DNA of 64,000 nucleotides. Origin: Benincasa hispida (Eukaryota > Streptophyta > Magnoliopsida > Cucurbitales > Cucurbitaceae). The translations under genes and the position numbers were made by a program. Of this stretch, positions 1-14,300 are shown piece after piece. The notes under the pieces were generated by a model. The model saw only the letters and a program-made list of their open reading frames with translations. It ran no database searches and was not told where the DNA came from. How positions within the stretch are numbered: position 1 is the first letter of the stretch; each line of letters begins with the position of its first letter. The DNA lies in contig NC_052353.1 of the NCBI RefSeq assembly GCF_009727055.1, positions 40,238,830 to 40,302,829 on the forward strand. Direction: 5' to 3'.

Positions 1-1707
1 TAGGGTTTTAAAGAATACCTTTGTTGAACTCTTCAAATATTCAAACTCAGCTTGAATCTTTACTTCAACAAGATGTAGACCACCACTTGATCTTCCCTAC
101 TATCCTCTAAGACCTTAGATTGGATTGTGCGATCCAAAATGAGCTTGAATTTGAAGAGAATTTTGAGAAGTTTTTAGTGTTTGTTGAAGAACTTGAGAGA
201 GAACATTTTTCTCTTAAAATCAATTGCATGAATCAAATCTTAGCAAATTAAATTTGTTGTTAAAGAGATTATGCATGCTATTACAATGCATACCAAACTT
301 CAACTAATTTGAGTGGATGATGAGTGGAAAAAGTGGGAATTTTCCACTAATTCATTTTTCCATTTTCTTTAATAAATGAATTTAAAAAATAATTATCATT
401 TTTTTTATGTAATGAAAATTTAAAAATGTTAAGAAAAATATTTATATAATATTAATTCTATAATTAATATTAAATAAAAACCATTAATTTTAAACAAAAA
501 CTAATTCTATAATTAATTTTGAATAATATTAATGCTTAAAATTAATTAAATATTTTAATTAATCAATTTAATATCAAATATTAAATTAATAAAATATCAA
601 TTTCTTGACCATGAATCTTTATTCATGTAATTAATATTTAAATCAAATTTCATATTATCCAATTCACCAATTCCATTTAATTCGATAATTAACCGTGTAA
701 TTATATCGTATATAATTACTTATTCCCTTATTTTGAATTTGAACGCTTCAAATTTACTCATCACTCTATTGTAAGGTTTAATCCGTTTGTGAGCTGGTAG
801 GGGGACTTAATGTACCTACAGATCATGGACTCCAACGATCTGAGATTAATTAGCTAAACTCTTTAAATCGAATTAATCAACATCCGTTAACTACTGGGTC
901 ACTATACTAAGGTTCAGTAGTTACACTCCCCTCACTGTATATACATTTCTGTCCACTCGATATAACCATAATTAATAAGTTAACCCTTCACAAGTTGTTC
1001 ATAATATCGGCTGGGTCAAAAGTACTTCTACCTCCGAGATTATATCTTGTTTCTTAAGTCCTACTGATCTTCTAATGAACAATTGATTTGTGATCCAATC
1101 ACTAAACCGTGTCCCTCTAGGGCCAATGAGAGGGTGGGGCCTTTTATTCAAGACCGGAGTTAGTACTTAAGAGAAAATCTCTCTTCTATCCCTAAAAGTG
1201 AGTAATAGTGAATTCCATCTTGCACCCTATGTCCCTAACTATCTACCCGGTCTTACGCCTGAAATGGAAGGCTTTTTGAGCCGATGCTGATGGGCCAACC
1301 ATCACCCATGCAAATCTAAGGATAATCCCGAATAACAATGAGTTTATAGTTAGTTAAAGATTAATGTCAAGTTACCTACGTCATCTCTTTGAAATAGTCA
1401 GTGTTAAACAGTAAACAACGTTATAAAGCAAGAGTACAAAGTGGGCTAGTGTTTCCAGAATAAGGTACCCAACCTTATCCGTATACTTATAAATCATTTT
1501 AGCTATCTACTCGAGCTTGATTCACTCTTATGTCTCCATATAAAGTCCAAGTACTCATGTAATAGCCATGGATCTTAGTTTATTGAATTTAGTGCAATTT
1601 ACATATTCAATAACAGTTTTATTGATAAAAAAACTCAATAACATCTTTATTGAAAATAGAATATGTTTAATCATAGAAACTACGAGTTTTAGGACATACA
1701 ACTAATA
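1..1707 (-). mobile_element. Minus-strand LTR of a TGTTGG-type LTR retrotransposon, cut by window start (duplication copy 1)
   Basis: Read on the minus strand, the sequence starts near 1707 with a degraded LTR start (TATTAG for TGTTGG) followed by ATGTCCTAAAACTCG. It runs through the conserved LTR body, including the block around 780-1320, to the window edge. It is collinear with the complete LTR at 19366-21172, so it is the same insertion carried in both duplicated units. The right flank AAATA corresponds to the AAACA target duplication of the other copy, with one change. No coding region is present. Confidence 0.75.
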
Positions 1708-2019
1708 AAATATACATACCTTAATTACGAATGTTTTCAAAATTATAAACATACATACCTCAACTATGTTATATATCTTATCCTTCAATTCAACAGGCTC
1801 ATACTTCCAGATTGCAAATGTAATAGCATAATAATGTGTTAAACACTTGTAATACAAAAAAAAAAGGGCACACATTTTAAAAGGAAAGTTACAATGTACA
1901 ATTTGAAAATTAAATGCACTTATTTTAGGACTAAAAAATTACTTTAAGACACCAAAAATACAAAGGAAGAGAGGGAAAACGAAATTGAAAGCTAAAAACA
2001 ACAAAAGAAGGAAATGTGG
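1708..2019. other. Spacer between two LTRs, duplicated
   Basis: No gene is seen. This 0.3-kb AT-rich spacer is repeated nearly unchanged at 21173-21478 and is part of the segmental duplication. Confidence 0.6.
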
Positions 2020-3377
2020 TGTTGGAAATGGTGTCCTAAATCTCCTTGCAATCTCGTAGTTTGTAAACTCTGAATAAATATATTGTTGTTAATAAAATAA
2101 GTGTTATTTTATAAGCATATACGCAATCCAATAAACTAAGATCCGATGTTATTTCATGTAATTTAAACAAGTATGTAGAGACATAAAAGTGAATCTTGTT
2201 TAAATAATAACCTAAATGGTCTGTAGTCTGAGGTTAACAAAATAAGTGTTATTTTATAAGCATATACTCAAAAGACCGCCTTCATAATTGGTTATATCCA
2301 ATGGACACTAAAATATATCTGTAGTAAGAAGAGTGCAATTGTCAGTCTTTAGTGGAGTGTCCGCCACTTAACGGATGTTGAATAATTTAATTAAAGAATC
2401 TAATTAATTTTTCACATACCGTTGAGCTTCAAGCTATAGGTCCATGAGGTCCCCTCGGTAACTCAACAAGATATAATGAGAATCAATTTTTGGATTAATT
2501 TGAATTGCTCAAATTAATTGAGGGAATTAATTATATATGATGTAATTAATTTAAGTTTAATTATATATGATATAATTACTATAATGTATTTGATACATTA
2601 TAATATAAAGTTTCTTAGAGAGGAAATAAATATTTGAATATGATTCAAATATTAATTATATGAATTCGATTCATATATTAAATTTAATGTAAATGTGGTT
2701 TATACTAAAAGCCATTGGTGATAGAAAATTGAAACTATAGACTATATTGTATTTGTTACAATATAAAAACTATAGGTTATATGTTATATATGTATGCATA
2801 ATAATTTAGTTATTATATATATACATAGATTATATTAATTAATTATAATAAAATTATTTTTTTCTATTTATTGGGAGGGAAATAACTTACTTCCCCAAAT
2901 TTCTCTCCACCCACATATTATGTGGGATCTTCCTATTCTCCCTTTTGATCAGAGAATTTAACAAAAAGGAAAAAAAAAAGTGAAAGAGGATACATAAAGG
3001 TTCTGTGTTTTTCTTCTAGAAATCTCTGTTATCTTCTTCTGTATTCTTTAAAAATTTACTCTTCCCTCATCAAAATAGCCAACGGCTACACCTCCTGGGT
3101 TGTCTCCTAAGGATACCTTGGTTTCCTAGTAGTGATTCCCATTTAGCCTTTCGTTTCTATTCGCAATTTTCTCAGAGAAGAGGAAATGTGAAGAGTTGAA
3201 TTCTTCAAGGGTAAGTCTTCTCTTTCTATTTTTCTCTTCTAATTTCTCAAGCATGTTGTATTATTGTCTTCTTAAATGAATAATTGTTGTTCTGTTTATT
3301 GTAAAGTTAAAGTTTTGTAAAATATTGGAAATTGGAACGATTTGCTTCCATTGCGGACCCTTCAAAGGGATCCTTCA
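2020..3377 (+). mobile_element. Plus-strand LTR with an internal deletion (duplication copy 1)
   Basis: It starts TGTTGGAAATGGTGTCCTAA and is collinear with 21479-23066 up to about 2930. A stretch of roughly 640 bases present in the second copy is missing here at about 2280. Past 2930 this copy continues with what looks like the normal LTR tail, ending near GGATCCTTCA at about 3377. A decayed primer-binding-site-like TGGTTAT follows, so the right boundary is uncertain. No internal coding region follows it. Confidence 0.6.
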
Positions 3378-4545
3378 GGGTGGTTATATTTACTATCTAC
3401 TATTACTTTTCTTGACACTCATTAGCCTTTTTGTTATTTCGTGTTGTGAACTATCTCAAGGCATAAAATTTAGAGTATTTGAGATTGTATAATCTAGATT
3501 TCTTGTATAATATTGTTTTGTATTTTGAACTACTTTAAACTATTTTGAATTCTTTGAAGTGTCAATGTAGCTTTTAACATGTAGAACTTCTCTATTTGCA
3601 ACCCTGGATTGATATCGGACTCGTTCGAACACTTACAGTTGGAAACCAAGTTTGTTTTGATGAGTTTCATGTGTCACATTTTAATGTATGTTCTTTGTTT
3701 AAGGACACTATTTGTAAAACCTTCTCATTATATATATATATATATATGAAAGTTTTTATGATTGTTTTGTCTTTGTGTTTAAATATGATTAGTTAATTAT
3801 GGAAATCATATGTGTAATAACTGGATTCAAAGAAATAATAATCATCAAAAAAATGTATTTTATTGACAATACAAAAATATCAAAATATGAAATTCTAGGA
3901 TAATAAAAATGTATTGTGATAGAACAGTTGTCATGGATTAGATATACTTAACAATAAAACAATGACATGGTTCAGATATTCTTGACAGTAAAGAAATGTC
4001 CCTTTATATTCTCTGCGGACACTTTATAACAACCACTAATGCCCAAAATGCTACCTAATTAAACCAATTTTGAGTTAATTAATGACATTATAAACTGTCA
4101 TAGTAAACTTGACAAGGGAAGTTTTGGTCGTTGACGACTATTTCTTGTCATTAAAGTTCAATTATGATAATTTTTTTAAAAATTGTCATTTATACTCATA
4201 CCTTTATAAGGGATATAACAACATAAAACAAGTATCACAAATTTTAATTGTTACCATTTTTAAATATCTTGAAATCTCAACTTTGTTGTCCTGTGCATAA
4301 AATTCATGTTTCAATAGTGATTTTTTTGTAAATACCAGTACATAAGTTTAGTATACTAGTACTTATTAATCGGACAAATAACATCCTCAATAACACAATT
4401 AACATAGTGGTATATCAGTTGTATATATGATTAAACATTACATTTGGTATATCATTTGATAGATATATCATATATAAAGTACATAAGTGGTTGGTACATG
4501 AAATATAAAATATAGAAGAAACATGCTGATATATATAACATAAGA
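3378..4545. other. AT-rich interval without a supported gene
   Basis: This is found only in duplication copy 1. It includes an (AT)n microsatellite at about 3729-3747 and an imperfect tandem pair of about 35 bases near 3930-4000. The short reading frames have no recognisable domain and match no splice pattern. Confidence 0.4.
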
Positions 4546-4750
4546 TTGTTTTCAAATATAGGAAAATGAAGAAAAGAATTTAAAAGTATAGCAAAATTTC
4601 ATTATCTATCTGCGAAAGATTACAATAGACTACTGTTTGCGTCTATCATGACATAGATGGACACAAATAGTAGTTTATCAAAGTCTATCGTAGATATGCT
4701 GTGATATTTTTTTTATTATTTGTAAATATTTTTAACCGTTTTATCATTTA
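4546..4750. repeat. Miniature element of the TATCA/TGATAGA type, degraded
   Basis: The left part carries the phrase TTTTCAAATATAG and 'tatagcaaaatttcat'. The core is built from CTATCxxxGATAGA-like inverted words, and the right part reads 'atttgtaaatattttt'. The same layout recurs at 5078-5270, 23441-23682 and 56576-56790. Boundaries are approximate. Confidence 0.5.
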
Positions 4751-5077
4751 AAATAATTTTATAATAAAATATAGAAATTAGATTAACTTAGGTTATATTT
4801 GAAAATTTTAAAAACCATTTCTAGATTTGAAAAAAATGTTTATAGAAGGTTAGAGTTGACTTAGACATATATAAGAATTTATATCTAATAGTTTGTTTAT
4901 TTTTTAAAATTTTTAAAATTTATATCTAATAATAATAATAATAACAATATGTATTCTTGGTATCCGTACAAGGCCGACATGAAAATCAAATTCAAAATTC
5001 ATGAGCAAAAGTGTAACATTTCAAAATATGGATCAAACATGGACTAAATAACGTAATTGCATTGGATACACATTTAG

Positions 5078-5270
5078 GGATAATAATCAAATATATAGCA
5101 ACATTTTTAAAAGAATTGTAAATATAGTAAAATCTATCTGAAGGAGATTTCCCTAGCACCTTATCAGTTCCCTGATAGATTCTATCAGTAATTTGGTTTA
5201 TCATTGATAGATCTCTACCGACAATATATTCTGATAGATTTCGAAAGAAAAATCTAAATTTTCAAAAAAA
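5078..5270. repeat. Miniature element in the BSP gene 1 promoter
   Basis: A TATCAGTGATAGA-family element with several inverted CTATCAG/CTGATAG words lies about 125-320 bases upstream of the start codon. The corresponding element is at 23441-23682 upstream of BSP gene 2, so it was in place before the duplication. The copy here looks shorter at its right end. It may contribute promoter sequence, but no TATA box is clear between it and the start codon. Confidence 0.5.
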
Positions 5271-5396
5271 AAATCTTACACATTAGTTTCCAAAAATTTG
5301 GACAAAGTCAAGACAACAATTTCACGAGTCTTCCATCTTCCTAAATCGAAATCAACGACCAAATTAAATGTTCCAAAGCTCAGATACCACACATCC

Positions 5397-8300
5397 ATGG
5401 CTTCCAACAACTTAATCTTCTTTCTCTTGCCCTCTCTTGCTCTCCTACAACCCATCTTGGCCGTCGAGTACACCGTCACCAACAACGCCAGAGGCACCCT
5501 TGGCGGCACCCGCTTCGACAACATAATTGGAGCGAATTACAGCCGGCAGACGCTGGTAGCTGCCACTACTTTAATATGGAACATTTTCAAGCAAAGTACG
5601 GCTGCGGATCGGAAATATGTGCAGAAGATCAGCCTGTTTATTGATAAAAACTTCGAAGGAGTGGCGCTCACTACCAACGACGAAATTCATCTCGGCGCAA
5701 ACTATATCTCAAGCTACAGTGGGGACTTGAAAAGGGAGATCACAGGTGCTTACAACTATCCCCAAAGCTTCAATTTTATATGATTTTCATTTGTTGTGGT
5801 TTAAGATGAAATTACCGTCCCTTTACTAATTATTTCATTTGAGATTTTAATTAATTAAGTCAAATACCTTTATCCTCCGTTGATTTCTATATTTTGTTGT
5901 TTCCCTAATTGATAAGCAAAAATAAAAAACAACAATAAATCAATATAGAGATGTACAAGGTTCACCAACCTTATATTAATTATGAGTTGTTTGAGCACTC
6001 AGTTGAGATAAGATGTTTGGAGTTCATATGTCTATTTGTGTTTAAAGTGTAGAATTATTTGGTCTGAGTTCATATATCGTGTTTGGAGTGCAAAGATGAG
6101 TTCATATGTCTAGGACAGCTACTGTAGTTTTTTTAACTCTAAATAATTTGCTTTTATGATTACTATTTTTGCTTTTAAACTTATTTATTCAATAATTTTA
6201 CACGTATTTGTTTAAATAAAATATGGATTGTTATTTTTTCCTTTAATTTTTAAAGCTTTTATTTATTTATTTATTTTATTGAACAACAATCAAGCCATTA
6301 CAGTTCTTGTAGAAATATGATTAAATAAAATGAGAAACCAAAGAGAAATTAAAACTTTGATTCCTAACTTTTCTCCCTGAATTTCTTCATCTTCTCCTTT
6401 TTCTTTTTATTCCTGTTGTGGCTCTATATTTTTACTCTGTCATGATTTTTTTTTTAGAAAAAAATTCCTGTTATTATATGTTACATACTTTTCAAGCATA
6501 TACATACTTGTCCAAATATTCTTAACACTCATTTGATATATGAATTTAATTAAATAAAAATATATTTTACAAATTTATATGTATAAATATTGTACTTCAT
6601 GCAAACAAAATACTATTATTTATATAATCAACAACCCTACTGTTACGTAATCGACAATTAAAGAATACAAAAAACGTAAAAGAATCAACATATAGGTATA
6701 CGTGGTTCACTAACAGTGTGTTAACTATGTCCACGGGACAAAGGGAGAATGGTATTATTAGACAGAATGTTTTCTAGATAAACAAACGACACCTCTAGGG
6801 CTAGAGAGTTTATATAGCGCACTACTCTAAACCCTACTTGGTTGTTCGAAGTATCAACAAACAAATTCAAGGCATTCGAACACCTATAATATACTTTAAC
6901 TGTCATACAGTCTTATAATAATCAGAAGTGATTGTCGAAGTTGATTATCGAAGATGATTTTCGTTAGAGTTTGTAGTCGAGATGGTTGTCAGAGCTCGAA
7001 GTTGGTCGCATGAAGGTGGTACTGGAGTTGGTTGCCAGAGTATATCGTCGAAACTGGTTTTCAAAGCCTGAAGTTGGTCGTGCGAAGGTGACCGTCAAAG
7101 TTGATCATCGAAGAACCAGAGAGACAGAAAGAGATGAAAACAAGAAATGGATTTTTCTTTTGGTTTTGGGTTTTCTTTTTTTCAGCCCAAATTTAAAAAA
7201 CTATTTTGGCAAAAATGGCAAAAAATTTTCTCCAAATTGAAAGCCCAATTTTATAGAAAAAAGCCATACAAAATTGCATGAAACAAATTCATAAAAACCC
7301 AACACCTAGAATCCACTATCTAAGTGGGCTTAATGTCTTCACTATAAGCCAACACCTAGCCCACTATTTTGTTAGTGGAATTATCCAACAAAAGTTTGGA
7401 TGGGATTTTGTTAGTGGAATTATCCAACAAAAGTTTGGATTTTCCCACTGAGTAGTCAAAGGGTAAAATAGTCATTTTGTCAAAGTCAAACTTTGACCAA
7501 AAAGTCAATATTTTGACTTTTTATGATTTTTCCGTATTGACTAATTTTGACCTCCCGAGCATGAATCCACATTCATTTTCTTGAAATTCAAATCACATTT
7601 GAATATAAGATCGGTCAAAGTTTGACTTTCCAAAGTCAAAAGTCAACTCTTTTGACTTTTTACATCTTTGACCATTTCCATTATTTCTGAGCTTCCGAAT
7701 ATGAACATATTCATATTCTTGATATTTAAATCACATTTAAATATTAAAGCTATATCTCTAAACTGAAAAACTGACCACTATATCACATATACTTGTCAGT
7801 TTCTCTCTTTTCACCTAATTCGAACAATTCAAATTATTCTATCATACTGTTCTAAGTTTATTCCATATGAGCTAGTAGGGGAACGTAATGGACCTATAGA
7901 TCATGGGCTTCAATGATCCGAGATTCGCTGGCTAAACTCTTTAGACGGAGCTAATCAACATTTGTTAACTCATGGGTCATTCCACTATAGTCTCGTAGTT
8001 GCACTCCTCTCACTATAGATATATTTGTGTCCATATGATATAACCATGATTAGTAAGCTAATCCTTCACAGGTTGTTCGTAATCTCGGCTAGGTCATAAA
8101 AACCGTTTTACTCCCGAGACTACATCTTATTCCTTAAGTTCCACTGATCCTTTAATGAACAATTGGTTTAAGGTCCAACCTATAAACCGAACCCCTCTCG
8201 AGCCAATGAGAGGGTGGGGCCCCTTGTTTAAGACCTGAATTCAGTACTAAAAGGAGAAACCTATCTACTATCCCTATAACGGGTAGGAGTGAATTTTGTC

Positions 8301-11300
8301 TTGCACCCTATGTTCCTAGATATCCACCTGATCTTACCCCTGAAATGGAAGGCTTATTCGGACAGTGATAATGAGCTGCCCTCACCTATGTAGATCTAAG
8401 GATAATTCCAAGTGAACAGGATTTCATAGTTAGCTCAGGATTAAGATTAAGTTACCTAGGTCATCAATTAACGAAATAGTCAGTTTTATACATTAAACGA
8501 CATTTAGAATGTAAAAAGTGACTATTTCATGGTTCAGTCTTATGTAAACTCTTTACATAGATGCCCCCACTTTCATGTCTCCACATGAACGATTTAGGAT
8601 CACATCGTTTGTACTAACGACAAAATGGGTTGCATCCATAATGTCCTTAGAATAAGGTGTCCAAACTTTTTCATATGCTATAGACCATTTTGGCTATATA
8701 TTTGATCTTGATCCACATTTATGTCACTACATAAAGTTTAAACTACATTAAATAGCCTCAGGACTTTAGTTTATTGGATTCAAGATTACAATTTCAATAC
8801 AATTTTATCGAAAAACAAAACAGAATATGTTTATTAATTTACAAACTACGAGTTTTAAGACATAAAATTCAACATAAATCGAGCATGCTGCCCCTTTTCA
8901 ATGAACATACAGAATACGAAGAGGCAAAGTTAAAATCACTCTGTCTATCGCTTAGTAAATTTGACTTCATTGTGTACAATAATCAGCTAAGTGGTGAAAT
9001 ACATCATTCATCGTTTAGCGCCTAGAGCCCATTGTGTACAACGAAATGGTAGACGATAGCCTCCATCGTGTAGCTCCAGTGTCCTATCATTTAGTATGAC
9101 AAAGGTAAACAATACTACTATCGCTTAGTCTCCACGGCTCCATCGCTTAGTATGACAAGGTAGACGATAAGGTAAACGATATCACTATCGCTTAGTTTCT
9201 GAGGCTCCATCGCTTAGTAAGACAAGGTAGACGATAAAGTAAGCGATATCACTTTCGCTTAGTACGACAAGGTAGACGATAAGGTAAGCGATACCACTAT
9301 CGCTTAGTCTCTAAGGCTCCATCACTGAGTATGACAAGGTAAATGATAACGTTTGTCTTACATCGTTTAACCTCGCAACTCAATCGTACACAATGAAGAG
9401 GTAAACGATACTGTTTCCATCTCTTTATATTTTCTAACTTGATATCAAAGCTACCTTGGCAAATGCCACTGTCACAAGACTCAACGCGACCACTGAATCG
9501 TCGAAGTTCAACACACCTCCTCTTATCAACTACTAAATCAGATAACCAGCACCAAGTTAGAGAGAAGTAATTTTATGTTGTGGAAGACGCTAGCTTTTCC
9601 TATCCTGAAAGGATACAAACTTGAATGTCATCTATCCGGAATAAAGGTATGTCCTCCTATGTTCATTGTGTCTACTTCATTAGCAGCTGAACCTAGAGAA
9701 GCTGACTCTCAAGCCTTAGTAGGGGCTTCGAGCTCCACCTGCATGAAGTCCATAAACCCACTATATGAAGCTTGGGTTATAGTAGATCAACTTTTATTAA
9801 GGTGTTTATACAACTCAGTGACTCCTGAAGTTGTTGTATAGCTAATGGGGTACGAAAGTGTCAAGAGTCTATGGGATGCCATACACTCGTTGTTTGGATT
9901 TCAGTCGAGGGCAGAAGAAGACTATCTTCGCCAAGTTTTCCAACAGACACGTAAAGGTAATAAGTCGATGTCTGAATATTTGAAACTTATGAAGCTTCAC
10001 TCTGATAATCTGGCTCAGGCTGGGAGCCCAGTTTCTACACGTAACCTAGTGTCTCAGGTACTCCTTGGACTGGATAAGGAGTACAATCCAATGGTTGTCG
10101 TTATTCATAGCAAGCCACAAATATCTTTGTTGGATATGCAATCTGAACTACTGTCATTCGAGAAGAGGTTGGAACATTAGAACACTTCAAAAGCCACTAC
10201 AACATTTGCTCACAACACCTCTGCCAATGTTGCTTACAATCAGAACAACTCTTCATACAAGGCTTCTGGACAAAGCAACACACAGGGAGGTAACAAACAA
10301 CAATTTAATGGATCTAGAGGAAACAACAATAGTGGAGGAAACAGAGGAAGAGGTCGAGGTAGAGGAAATAGGCCTACATGTCAGGTTTGCTTCAAGTATG
10401 GACACGTTGTAGATGTGTGTTACCAGAGGTACAACCGAGAATTTGTCCCAAATCAAAATAGTAGTAAAGGATACACTCAGAATCAAGGTAACCATGGGGA
10501 TTGAATGGACAACAGTTAAATATATCTTCAATAGGAAATGCATGTTTTAGTTCCTCTAGTTGCAATCTGAATCTAAAAAACATACTATGTGTACCAAATA
10601 TTGCCAAGAATCTAGTTAGCATATAAAAACTGGTTCAAGATAATGATGTTTCTGTTGAGTTCTATAATGATTGTTGTATTGTTAAGGACAAATGTTCGGG
10701 ACAAGTACTGGTGAAAGGAACACTTAAAGACGGACTATATCAGTTAAATGAAGCAGAGGTGATTCCAGTTGATGTAAATATCAAAGAGGCAAGCTATTTT
10801 CTCAAACCAATGAACAGAAATAACAAATCTACAGCGTTTGTTCTGTCCAAAAGTGGAACAAACTTAGTAGAACCTAAAGGGTTGTGGCATAGGAGACTAG
10901 GTCCTCCTTCTCTTTGATTTTGGAAAATATATTGAAAACTTATAATCTTCCTACTAAGCTGAATGAAGAGATTAAGTTTTGTGAACCTTGCTATCTTGGT
11001 AAAGCCCATTCCGTACCCTTCCCTAATTTTTTGACTCGTGCACAACACAAATTTGATATAATACACTCAGATGTATGGGGTCCAGCCTCTACAAACTCCA
11101 CTGAAGGATATAGATATTACATATCGTTTATTGATGATTATAGCAGATATCTCTGGGTCTATCCCCTTAAACAGAAGTTTGATACATTAAAAACCTTTAA
11201 ACATTTCCTCCAAGTTGTCCGAACACAATTTAAAACAAACATAAAAGTATTGCAGTCAGATAATGGTGGTGAATATATCAAGTTGTATCAGTTATATAGC

Positions 11301-14300
11301 TCACAAGGCATTGCCTCTCAGTTTTCTTGTCCCTATACATCTCAACAAAATGGAAGAGCTGAAAGAAAACATAGACACCTAGTAGAGATGGGGCTGAATT
11401 TTCTAGCACAAGCATCAATGCTTTTTCAGTTTTGGTTGGATGTGTTTCTCAATGCCTGTCATCTGATAACTACTAAAGAACTAGTCATCTATACAACTGA
11501 TGTATGGTAAACTACTTGATGTTACAAAACTAAGAGTGTTTGGTTGCGCCTGTTTTGCATGTCTTCGAGCATACCAGCTGAACAAGTTTCAGTTTCACTC
11601 TAATAAATGTGTTTACTTGGGTCCAAGCATGGTTCACAAAGGACATCGATGTATCAACAAAGATGGTAAAGTATTCATCTCTAGGAATGTTATCTTTAAT
11701 AAATCTGATTTTCCTTTCTCCTATGGCTTTCAGGTACTTGGTCCTTCAACACACAAAAATACAGTGAACAGTGGCCCTCAAGTCCTCTCTCCCAACATAA
11801 CTTCACTTTTGCAAAGTGCCTCCATTCACTCATCACAATCTGTCTCAAACCCATATAACAGTCCCTCACCATCAAACACCTCCATACCAGATATCAATCC
11901 AACCTCTTCCACCTCCCCTATACCTACTGAACCTATCTCCTTTCCTTAAACATCAGATGCCTTGCCTAGCAACTGTCCATAACATATAGCCACCCAAACT
12001 CCCATGGCCAGCCCTTCCAATCAGTCACTTAGCAGCACCCTTCCACATAACTCACACATAACCTCTGTTCTTAACACCTCTCATCCATTGCAACCTACTC
12101 ATCCAATGATTACGAGAGGCAAAGTTGGCATTTTCAAACCAAAAGCTTGATTAAGCACTACTCAACGTGACTGGTCTTTGACTGAACCAACACGAGTGTC
12201 TGATGCATTTGCTACACCTCAATGGAAGCATGCTATGGACACTGAATTTCAAGCACTCATCAACAACAAGACTTGGTAGGTAGTTCCTCCATTGCCATCC
12301 TTCAATGTGTTGGGCAACAAATGCATTTTCATACTAAAGAAATATTCAGATGGGTTAATACAGAGATCAAAGCATGTCTAGTAGCCAAAGGGTTTCATCA
12401 ATATCCTGGAATTGATTTCTTTGAAACGTTCGGCCTGATGGTCAAAGAAACAACAATCAGAGTTGTCTTAAGCATTGTCGTCTCCAAAGGATGGGTCATT
12501 CGTCAGCTTAACTTCAACAATGTTTTTCTAAATGAAAAACTAACAGAAGATGTCTACATGCATCAGCCACCCAGGTATGTCAACTCTAAGTTCCCTAATC
12601 ATGTATGTAAACTGAACAAGGCTATATATAGACTGAAACAAGCCCCTCGGGCTTGAAATGATCTACTCACCACTACTCTAATTAACTGGGAATTCACCAA
12701 CTCGAAGGCAGATACATCATTGTTTATACTTAACTCAAATGGTTCAACTATATTGCTCCTTGTTTATGTGGATGATGTCATAATACAGGAAACAACAACA
12801 ACTTGATCTCTCGATTAGTGGCTACTTTGGATAACATGTTTTCTCTCAAAGACCTAAGAAAGCTGAATTACTTCTTAGGCATCCAAGTTCAATATCTGGA
12901 GCATGGGTCTATATTGAATCAGTCGAAATATGTTGATGATCTGTTACAAAGGATTGGCCTTTCAGATCTGAAATCTACAGCCTCACCCAACAACTTAGGC
13001 AAACATCTATCTATCAATGATGGAGTTCCTCTCACTGACCCATTTTTGTACAGAAGCACAATCGAAGCACTTCAGTACCTAACCAACATCCGTTTAGACA
13101 TCACTTACATGGTGAATCACCTCAGTCAATTCCTCATCCCACAGATGCTCACTAGCAAGCAACAAAGAGAGTTCTTTGATACATTAGTGGCACCAAGAAC
13201 TATGGCCTACTGTTTCAACCAAGTCATTCACTTAAAGTATCGGCTTATTTAGATGCAGATTGGGCAGTAAACATTGATGATAGAAAATCCATAGTTGCAT
13301 ACTGTGTATTTGTTGGTGGAAATCTTGTCTCCTTGTCCTCAAAGAAGCAAACAGTAGTAGCTCGATCAAGTACTGAGTCAAAGAAGCAAATTGTTTGGTT
13401 CAACAACTACTAAGTGAAATCCAATAGTCCCATTCAGCCAAACCAATAATCTCGTATGACAATGTGAGTGTAGGGGCCTTAGCCAACAACCTGGTCTTCC
13501 ATGCTCAGACCAAACACATTGAAATCGATGTTCACTTTGTTAGAGATCTAGTCCTCAAAGGGAAACTTGAAATCCGGTATGTTCCTTCGTCGGATCAGCT
13601 AGCTGACTGCCTCACAAAACCATTGACACACTCTCAATTCTTCAACTTAAGGTCCAAACTTGGGATAGTTGAACTCCCCACAAGTTTGAGGGAGTGAATG
13701 CCAAATCTGACCAAGGAAGAGTCAAGAAGAGACATCAACTAAAGGTTGTCATGTCACTATGGAGAGTCATGAAGAATTATTCCTTTTAGTGCTCCAAATT
13801 TCTGTTAGGATTGGTGATAACAAAAAAAATATTCTTTCTTCATGTATTGGACCATGTGTCCTCATTTCATTAGTTGTTTAGTATATAATTTTTTAATTCT
13901 TTGAATCCCCAAAATAGGACACAATGTATAAATCGGGCATACTGCCCCTTTTCAATGAATATACAGAATATGAAAAGGCAAAGTTAAAATCACTCTGTCT
14001 ATTGCTTAGTAAATTTGACTTCATTGTGTACAACGATCAACTAAACGATCGAATATATCATTCATCGTTTAGCGCCTGGAGTCCATCGTGTACAACGAAA
14101 GGGTAGACGACAGCCTCCATCATGTAGCGCCAACGTTCTATCGTTTAGTACGACAAAGGTAAACGATACTACTATCACTTAGTCTCCGCGGCTCCATCGC
14201 TTAGTACAACAAGGTAGACGATAAGGTAAGCGAAATCACTATCGCTTTGTTTTCAAGATTCTATCGCTTAGTAAGACAAGGTAGACGATAAGGTAAGCGA

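Noticed and set aside
2015..3382. TGTGG/GGGTG as target duplication of the copy 1 plus-strand LTR
   Set aside because: The two pentamers do not match well enough and the right LTR end is uncertain.
5298..5396. Upstream in-frame extension of the BSP1 frame
   Set aside because: It would put 33 residues before the signal peptide. BSP2 and the family start at MASNN, so 5397 was chosen.
5746..5783. Read-through end of BSP exon 1 into the intron (YNYPQSFNFI)
   Set aside because: A canonical donor at 5746 and a matching exon 2 explain it; the same layout occurs in copy 2.
8870..8879. Target duplication for the intronic copia
   Set aside because: The left LTR start is missing next to the truncated LTR, so no matching pair with the right flank could be shown.
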